Shown here in pieces: positions 59,184 to 64,000 of a stretch of DNA of 64,000 bases (position 1 is the first letter of the stretch; every line of letters begins with the position of its first letter). The DNA is from CAXXOK01 sp963663285 (GTDB taxonomy: Bacteria; Bacillota; Clostridia; Christensenellales; Aristaeellaceae). The stretch is taken from the NCBI GenBank assembly GCA_963663285.2, contig CAXXNI010000004.1, positions 1 through 64,000 on the forward strand. Reading direction: 5' to 3'. Made by a program: the position numbers and the translations under genes. The notes beneath the pieces are model-generated. The model worked only from the letters and a program-made list of their open reading frames with translations, did no database searches and was not told the origin of the DNA.

Positions 59184-59717
59184 TTAGACCAGCTTTTCTC
59201 CGGCTGCAATAGCCGCTTCGTTCACGGGCACCAGTGTGGCCTTTTTCTGGCCCAGCCAGTCCCGCATAATGGTAAGCACGCTCTCGGTTTTGCATACGCC
59301 GGTCGCCTTGCGCGCCGCGCCCAGCATGACCATGTTGGCGACGCGGTCGTTGCCCAGCTCCGCGGCGATCTGGTTGCAGGGAATGGCGTGCACGGTAATA
59401 TCGTCCCGCAGGGGCACGTCCTCGATCAGCGAGGAGTTGTAAAGCAGCGTGCCGCCCTTGACCATGCGGGGCATAAACTTGAGCAGGCTGGGCTTGTTCA
59501 TCGCCACCAGTATGGGAGGTTCGCTCACCAGCGGACTGCCGATGGGTTCGTCGCTGACGACCACGGCGCAGTTGGCTTCGCCGCCGCGCATTTCCGGGCC
59601 GTAGCTGGGCATCCAGCTTACCTCACTGCCCTCCAGCAGCGCGGATTTGGCGATCAGCTGGCCGATGAGCAATACGCCCTGGCCACCGAAACCGGCAATT
59701 AAAAACTGTTTTTCCAT
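59184..59717 (-). CDS. 2-oxoacid:ferredoxin oxidoreductase, gamma subunit
   Basis: 177 residues from ATG 59717. FLIAGFGGQGVLLIGQLIAK is the opening signature; PSYGPEMRGGEANCAVVVSD is the conserved middle part. The subunit completes the heterotetramer that oxidises branched-chain or other 2-oxoacids to acyl-CoA, CO2 and reduced ferredoxin. It starts one base after the stop of the beta gene, so translation is coupled. Confidence 0.93.
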   Translation of the reverse strand: MEKQFLIAGFGGQGVLLIGQLIAKSALLEGSEVSWMPSYGPEMRGGEANCAVVVSDEPIGSPLVSEPPILVAMNKPSLLKFMPRMVKGGTLLYNSSLIEDVPLRDDITVHAIPCNQIAAELGNDRVANMVMLGAARKATGVCKTESVLTIMRDWLGQKKATLVPVNEAAIAAGEKLV

Positions 59718-59718
59718 G

Positions 59719-60489
59719 TTACTGGTCGCCTCCTTCCGGTGCGGCGGGCTGCACGGTAACATCGCGGTATACGCCCAGCGGGTAGGTGGGCAGCATGCTT
59801 TCCGTAAGCCAGTTCAAGGCTTCCTTGGGGGTTTTGCCCCAGTTGGTGGGGCAGGTGGAAAGCACTTCGACCATGGTAAAGCCCTTGCCTTCCATTTGCA
59901 GCTGGAACGCTTTTTTAATGGCGGCTTTGGCTTTTTTAATGTGGGGGACATCGTGCACGCTTACGCGGGCGATGTAGGCGGGGCCGTTTAGGGTAGCCAG
60001 CATTTCGCTCACCTTTACTGGCCAGCCGCAGTGGTCGGTATCGCGGCCATAGGGGCTGGTGGTGGTCACCTGCCCGGGCAGGGTGGTCGGGGCCATCTGG
60101 CCGCCGGTCATGCCGTAAATGGCGTTGTTGACAAAGATGGTGGTGATCTTCTCGCCGCGCGTCGCCGCGTGGATGATCTCCGCCGTGCCGATGGAGGCCA
60201 GGTCGCCGTCGCCCTGATAGGTGAATACCGCTTTATCCGGGCAGACGCGCTTGATGCCGGTCGCCACCGCGGGCGCGCGGCCGTGGGCGGCTTCCATCAT
60301 ATCGCAGTTAAAATACTCGTAGGCGAACACCGCGCAGCCAACCGGCGCAACGCCGATGGCCGTCTCGCCGATGCCCAGCTCGTCCAGCGCTTCGGCCACC
60401 AGCCGGTGGATGATGCCGTGGGTGCAGCCGGGGCAGTAGTGCATGGGCTTTTCGCAAAGCATTTTCGTCTTTTCAAATACTACGGCCAT
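59719..60489 (-). CDS. 2-oxoacid:ferredoxin oxidoreductase, beta (TPP-binding) subunit
   Basis: 256 residues from ATG 60489. CPGCTHGIIHRL carries the start of the TPP site, GDGDLASIGTAEIIHAA is the TPP-magnesium motif, and FVNNAIYGMTGGQMAPTT follows it, all typical. It binds thiamine diphosphate and forms the active site with the alpha subunit. It overlaps nothing and lies one base from the gene before it. Confidence 0.94.
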   Translation of the reverse strand: MAVVFEKTKMLCEKPMHYCPGCTHGIIHRLVAEALDELGIGETAIGVAPVGCAVFAYEYFNCDMMEAAHGRAPAVATGIKRVCPDKAVFTYQGDGDLASIGTAEIIHAATRGEKITTIFVNNAIYGMTGGQMAPTTLPGQVTTTSPYGRDTDHCGWPVKVSEMLATLNGPAYIARVSVHDVPHIKKAKAAIKKAFQLQMEGKGFTMVEVLSTCPTNWGKTPKEALNWLTESMLPTYPLGVYRDVTVQPAAPEGGDQ

Positions 60490-60490
60490 G

Positions 60491-61897
60491 TTACTCGCCC
60501 TCCTTTTCGTCGGGCCCCGGGGTGGAGTCGCCGCCGGACTTTTGCTTATCTTCAATGTCCTTCAGGTCTTTTTGCACGGTCTCGACCGCTTTGCCGATCA
60601 TGCCGACCAGCCCGGTAATGCCTTTATGCACCGTCTGCGCGGTTTTGGCGGCCGCGTCGCCGACCTGCTTGCCCACGTCCTGCGCCTTTTGCTCAAACTC
60701 GGGGCTGTTGATGGTATCGTTGATCTTCTTGCCCGCCTCGTCCAGCTTTTTGCCGACGTAGTTGGCGGTGGCGTCGATCTTCTGGGCGGCGTCCTGCACC
60801 GCTTTTTCAAAGCTGCTGGGTTCGGGTTTTACGCCCGCAAGGGTTTCGATTTGCGAAACGATCTCGCTTACGGTGGGTACCATGCCGCCGGTGCGGCCGT
60901 AAAAATCCACCGGGCGCTCGCCGTTGATGGCCAGGCGCACGTCGTCCACCATCTGCCCCATGCTCATTTCCAGCGTCAGGTAGTGCTTGGCGGTCGCGAG
61001 GGTCTTGCGCAGCGCTTCCTCGGGGAAGGGCCACAGCGTAATGGGCCGCAGCAAGCCGACTTTAATGCCCTTTTCGCGGCATTTACGCATGGCGCTGCGC
61101 GCGATGCGGCTGGTGGTGCCGTAGGCGACCAGCACGATCTCGGCATCGTCCAGCAGTTCTTCCTGCCAGCGGCACTCGTTTTTCGCCATCAGGTCGTACT
61201 TGGCCTGCAAATGCTTGTTGTGGTTTTCCAACACCTGCGGATCGATGTACAGGCTGTTGATGATCGCGCGGGGGCGCTCCGCGGTCGGCACATGGCCGTC
61301 CGCCGCCCAGTTTTTGGCGGGAAGATCAGCCGCGGGCACGCGGCCGGAGGCTTTATCCATATCTACCGGTTCCATCATCTGTCCGATCAGGCCGTCGCCC
61401 AGCACGATAACGGGGTTGCGGTAGCGGTCTGCAATGTCAAAGGCATCCTGGGTCAAATCCACCGCTTCCTGCACGCTGCCGGGGGCGAGTACGCACATGC
61501 GGTAATCGCCGTGGCCGCCGCCGCGGGTGGACTGGTAATAATCGCTCTGCGCGGGCTGGATGCCGCCCAAACCGGGGCCGCCGCGCACCATGTTGACGAT
61601 GACGCAGGGCACTTCCGCCCCGACGATGTAGCTGATGCCCTCCTGCTTAAGGCTGATGCCGGGGCTGGAGGAACTGGTCATTACGCGCGCGCCGGAACCG
61701 CCTGCGCCGTAGACCATGTTAATGGCGGCAACCTCGCTTTCCGCCTGTAAAAAACAGCCGCCTTCCTGCGGTAGCCGTTTGCTCATATACTCCGGAATCT
61801 GGTTCTGGGGCGTAATGGGATAGCCGAAGAAAAAGCGGCAGCCCGCCTGTATGGCGGCTTCGGCGATCGCCTCATTGCCCTTCATGAGTTTTTTCAT
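60491..61897 (-). CDS. vorB: 2-oxoacid:ferredoxin oxidoreductase, alpha subunit (VorB type) with an unusual C-terminal extension
   Basis: 468 residues. The first 358 match VorB: GYPITPQNQIPEYMS near 20-34, FLQAESEVAAINMVYGAGG, VMTSSSSPGISLKQEG, NMVRGGPGLGGIQPAQSD and GGGHGDYRM. The VorB pattern fits branched-chain 2-oxoacids such as 3-methyl-2-oxobutanoate. Residues 359-468 are extra: charged, alanine- and lysine-rich helix with AQKIDATANYVGKKLDEAGK, later GKQVGDAAAKTAQTVHKG, then a disordered acidic end. This looks like an amphipathic 11-mer-type helix, as in LEA or apolipoprotein-like sequences. It is in frame with normal codon use; its role is unknown. Confidence 0.93.
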   Translation of the reverse strand: MKKLMKGNEAIAEAAIQAGCRFFFGYPITPQNQIPEYMSKRLPQEGGCFLQAESEVAAINMVYGAGGSGARVMTSSSSPGISLKQEGISYIVGAEVPCVIVNMVRGGPGLGGIQPAQSDYYQSTRGGGHGDYRMCVLAPGSVQEAVDLTQDAFDIADRYRNPVIVLGDGLIGQMMEPVDMDKASGRVPAADLPAKNWAADGHVPTAERPRAIINSLYIDPQVLENHNKHLQAKYDLMAKNECRWQEELLDDAEIVLVAYGTTSRIARSAMRKCREKGIKVGLLRPITLWPFPEEALRKTLATAKHYLTLEMSMGQMVDDVRLAINGERPVDFYGRTGGMVPTVSEIVSQIETLAGVKPEPSSFEKAVQDAAQKIDATANYVGKKLDEAGKKINDTINSPEFEQKAQDVGKQVGDAAAKTAQTVHKGITGLVGMIGKAVETVQKDLKDIEDKQKSGGDSTPGPDEKEGE

Positions 61898-62005
61898 GGG
61901 GTCATTCCCTTCCTGCCGTACCGTATGTGGCCGGCGATATCCCAGCTCCGCAGGGTTTGCCGGTGTGGCGAATCGCCATCCGGGCCGCCGCGCGGCGCCT
62001 GCGTT

Positions 62006-62212
62006 TTATTTTTCGACCGTTATGGCCACGTCCGGGCACATGGTAGCGCAAAAAGCGCAGCCGATGCACTCTTCCATGTTGATGCAGTAGGCGGCGTGGT
62101 AGCCTTTTTTATTAATGTGGGACGAATCCAGCGCCATGATCTTTTTGGGACACGCGTCCACGCATAGACCGCAGCCCTTACAAACGTCTTCGTTTACGGT
62201 TACGATTGCCAT
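62006..62212 (-). CDS. Ferredoxin-type delta subunit of the 2-oxoacid oxidoreductase
   Basis: 68 residues with two [4Fe-4S] motifs: CKGCGLCVDACP near residue 11 and CIGCAFCATMCP near residue 49. It passes electrons from the TPP subunit to free ferredoxin. It is the first gene of the operon, with AAGGAGG before the ATG, and the order delta-alpha-beta-gamma is the usual one for this enzyme in Clostridia. Confidence 0.94.
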   Translation of the reverse strand: MAIVTVNEDVCKGCGLCVDACPKKIMALDSSHINKKGYHAAYCINMEECIGCAFCATMCPDVAITVEK

Positions 62213-62276
62213 GGTTCAGCCTCCTTTTCCCTGTCGCGGCGTACGACCGTACGCAGGCCGCTAAAGCTTACTCCTT

Positions 62277-62305
62277 ATCATAGGCGTAGCACGCGCGCTT
62301 GTCAA
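62277..62305 (-). promoter_or_regulatory. Promoter of the 2-oxoacid oxidoreductase operon
   Basis: On the minus strand TTGACA (plus 62300-62305) and TATGAT (plus 62277-62282) with a 17-base spacer. The leader contains a hairpin GCGTAC-GGTC-GTACGC around 62240-62255, of unknown function. Confidence 0.78.
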
Positions 62306-62379
62306 TGCCGCCGCACCCCTGCGCAGGATGGAAAATTCATCCGGCGGGATACGGCGGCAAAGCGCTTGGCGCAAATATT

Positions 62380-63837
62380 TTATTCCATCAGCGCGTAGTG
62401 GGCGCTGGGGGTTAAATCGTACACAATGCGGTGTATATCGGGCAGTTGATGTAAGATGGCGGCGGTTACGCGCTCCAGCAAATCATACGGCAGGCGGCTG
62501 GCGCACGCCTCGCCGCTGCACGCCTGATACGCGCGCAGGATGATGGCATAACCCTCCGTTTCATCCGGGTTTTCGCACAGGGCGGCGTAATACTGCCACA
62601 GGCGGCGTTCGTGCCCGCCGGAGTGGATGGCCTCGCTGAAAATGGCGTCCGCCCGGCGGAGAAGCAGCAGGCGTTCGGGCGTCACCTCGCCAAAGATGCG
62701 CAGCGCCAGCCCGCTGGAGGGGAAGGGCTGCCGCTCGGCTATGCTGCTGGGCAGCGCAAGGGTCGCGGCCAGACGGCGGATCTCATCCTTAAACAGGCCG
62801 CGCACCGGCTCCACCACGTTCAGCGGCGTATCGCCCGCCGCGCCGGGCAGCGGCTCGGGGATGAACGCGCCGTATAACGTATCATTATAATTGGTACCCA
62901 GCACCATAGTTTGGGTGTCGGGGTGATAATCCAGCTGTTTGTAAAACACCTGCCGAAGCAGCGCCGAGGCGGTACGTTCCTTTTCCGTTTCGCCCCGCAG
63001 CCCCTGCAACGCCTTTAAAAAGGTTTCCTTCGCGTCCACGTATGCAACGCCGATGCCCAGCGTTTCGCGGAATTCGTCTATCACGGCCTGCGGCTCGTCC
63101 TTGCGGAAAAGCCCCGTATCCACAAATACGCAGGTCAGGCGGTCGCCCACGGCCATGTGCGCAAGCTTGGCGCATACGGCGCTGTCCACCCCGCCGGATA
63201 CGGCGCATAAAACGCGTTTTTCGCCCGCGGCGGTACGCAGCGCCTGTGTCGCCTGGGCGATAATGGCTTCCTCGGTCCAATCGGGCGTTACGCCGCAGAC
63301 CAGACACGCAAAATTGTGCAAAAGCTGCACGGCGTCCGGGTCGTTGCGCTCGATGGGGTACTGCATGGCGTACAGCTGCTCCTGCGCGCGCTGAAAGCCA
63401 ATGCACCGCTCGGTAGCGGTGGCGATGCAGGTAAGCGGTTCGGGCAGATCCAAATCGTTTAAGCTGTGCAGTACGCGCTCGCCCCGGCTCATGCCCTCAA
63501 ACAGCGGCAACGCGGAAAGGCCCAGCGTAACGCTCTCGTTTTCGCACTCCAAAGCGAGCACCTTGCCGCCGTAGTGGCGGCACAGCGCGGGCACCATGCC
63601 CCCCAGCGCCAATACCGGGATGCCCGCGTCCAGCAAAGACAGGTCAAAGCCCTCCAAAGAGGCTTCCTGATCATGACGGGCAGCAATAATCAACCCCCGG
63701 GCGCCGCGTGCGCGTGCCTGCGCAAGCGTAATGCCGGAAGGCGCAGGTTCGCAATAGATTTGCTGGCTGCGAAGGGTGCGGGCAATCAGCCCGGCCAGCG
63801 CATCATCCAGGTCCAGAATCAAAAGTACCTCTTGCAT
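62380..63837 (-). CDS. GMP synthase (GuaA) paralogue with inactivated glutaminase domain
   Basis: 485 residues. The overall GuaA layout is kept: a class I glutamine amidotransferase domain (1-185), then an ATP-pyrophosphatase with SGGVDS at 214-219, VFVDTGLFRKDE, LGTNYNDT, and a dimerisation part with FPSSGLALRIFGEVTPERL. The glutaminase active site is lost: the Cys in PVLGICYG is glycine here (PVLALGGM, residues 74-81), and the His of QFHPE is proline (QYPIE, 159-163). The C-terminal XMP-binding KPPxTIEWE is replaced by TPSAHYALME. So it cannot use glutamine and may not be a standard GMP synthase. GGAGG lies before the ATG. Either an ammonia-dependent enzyme or one with a new substrate. Confidence 0.82.
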   Translation of the reverse strand: MQEVLLILDLDDALAGLIARTLRSQQIYCEPAPSGITLAQARARGARGLIIAARHDQEASLEGFDLSLLDAGIPVLALGGMVPALCRHYGGKVLALECENESVTLGLSALPLFEGMSRGERVLHSLNDLDLPEPLTCIATATERCIGFQRAQEQLYAMQYPIERNDPDAVQLLHNFACLVCGVTPDWTEEAIIAQATQALRTAAGEKRVLCAVSGGVDSAVCAKLAHMAVGDRLTCVFVDTGLFRKDEPQAVIDEFRETLGIGVAYVDAKETFLKALQGLRGETEKERTASALLRQVFYKQLDYHPDTQTMVLGTNYNDTLYGAFIPEPLPGAAGDTPLNVVEPVRGLFKDEIRRLAATLALPSSIAERQPFPSSGLALRIFGEVTPERLLLLRRADAIFSEAIHSGGHERRLWQYYAALCENPDETEGYAIILRAYQACSGEACASRLPYDLLERVTAAILHQLPDIHRIVYDLTPSAHYALME

Positions 63838-63962
63838 ATGCGGCCTCCGAAGGTTGGTATGTCTGGTTACAGGTTTCGTACTCTTTCCACACGCAAAACA
63901 TGAAACCCTTTTTTGTACGCTTTGCGACTGGGCGGGGGGTGGTACGCGGTGCGTGCCTGTGC

Positions 63963-63968
63963 TACAAT
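63963..63968 (+). promoter_or_regulatory. Possible promoter of a gene beyond the right end
   Basis: TACAAT preceded by TGC (extended -10), pointing right, 25 bases before an ATG at 63991 (start MKN). The -35 at the expected distance is poor. The remaining bases between 63838 and here show nothing else. Confidence 0.4.
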
Positions 63969-64000
63969 ACAGGCGTAAAAATTTACAAGCATGAAAAACG

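Noticed and set aside
58808..59209. 134-residue N-terminal extension of the TetR regulator
   Set aside because: The real start has a ribosome site 8 bases upstream; the extension crosses the terminator of the neighbouring operon.
60443..61750. 435-residue open frame on the plus strand
   Set aside because: Antisense to the vorB gene and full of His/Gly/Ala from mirrored codon use, with no ribosome site of note.

Overview
The window looks like chromosome of an anaerobic, GC-rich member of the Firmicutes (Bacillota), most likely class Clostridia. The evidence is a whiA-crh pair, a SAM-I riboswitch on metK, an acetyl-CoA-type MetA, anaerobic class III ribonucleotide reductase, a ferredoxin-linked branched-chain 2-oxoacid oxidoreductase, strong AGGAGG ribosome sites and many promoters with 17-base spacers, often with a TGn extended -10. 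There are no rRNA, tRNA, CRISPR or transposase genes that I can see.

Layout. 1-7.4 kb: the start of a MATE exporter, an orphan pyrH, a lone AT-rich SEFIR/TIR-like gene between two inverted copies of a hairpin-rich repeat, and a leftward ABC-export operon (ATPase, FtsX-type permease, HlyD-type adaptor, TetR). 7.7-12.1 kb: azlC-azlD plus an alkyltransferase-like protein, dnaN with a long noncoding upstream region, and an LCP-family secreted protein. 12.5-17.4 kb: pfkA, a YjjG-type phosphatase, and frr-hypothetical-uppS-cdsA. 17.4-18.1 kb: tandem repeats. 18.1-24.3 kb: a methionine operon metY-metA-metF-metH, preceded by what looks like a methionine-codon leader peptide and attenuator. 24.7-30.2 kb: an AT-rich DUF4062-like/receiver fusion, GtrA-like and FMN-binding proteins, an ABC-2 exporter, and an AT-rich zinc-ribbon/deoxyribosyltransferase-like gene. 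30.3-34.1 kb: metK with its SAM-I riboswitch, repeats, a yebC-family gene and an Nmad3-like gene. 34.2-41.3 kb: an MMPL exporter with a secreted YhgE-like partner and divergent TetR, then nrdD with NrdR boxes. 41.5-42.7 kb: a noncoding region with six exact TTTTCCACA DnaA-box-like 9-mers in one orientation. 42.8-48.6 kb: BaiN-like flavoprotein, tilS, hpt, sirtuin, recF. 48.7-55.6 kb: a GH13 enzyme, a DUF6259-like protein, crh-like, whiA and a ROK kinase. 55.6-56.3 kb: repeats. 56.3-63.8 kb: oleate hydratase, a TetR regulator, the four-gene 2-oxoacid oxidoreductase operon and a GuaA paralogue with a damaged glutaminase site.

How the parts fit together. MetA, MetY, MetF and MetH make methionine from homoserine, sulfide and methylene-THF, and MetK turns it into SAM. 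The two steps appear to be sensed differently: charged tRNA-Met or methionine through a translated leader for the biosynthetic operon, and SAM through a riboswitch for metK. Three lone AT-rich genes carry TIR-like or deoxyribosyltransferase-like domains and look like separately acquired defence-type genes between housekeeping genes. dnaN, recF and the DnaA-box-like clusters suggest that the window lies near the replication origin, but dnaA itself is not here.
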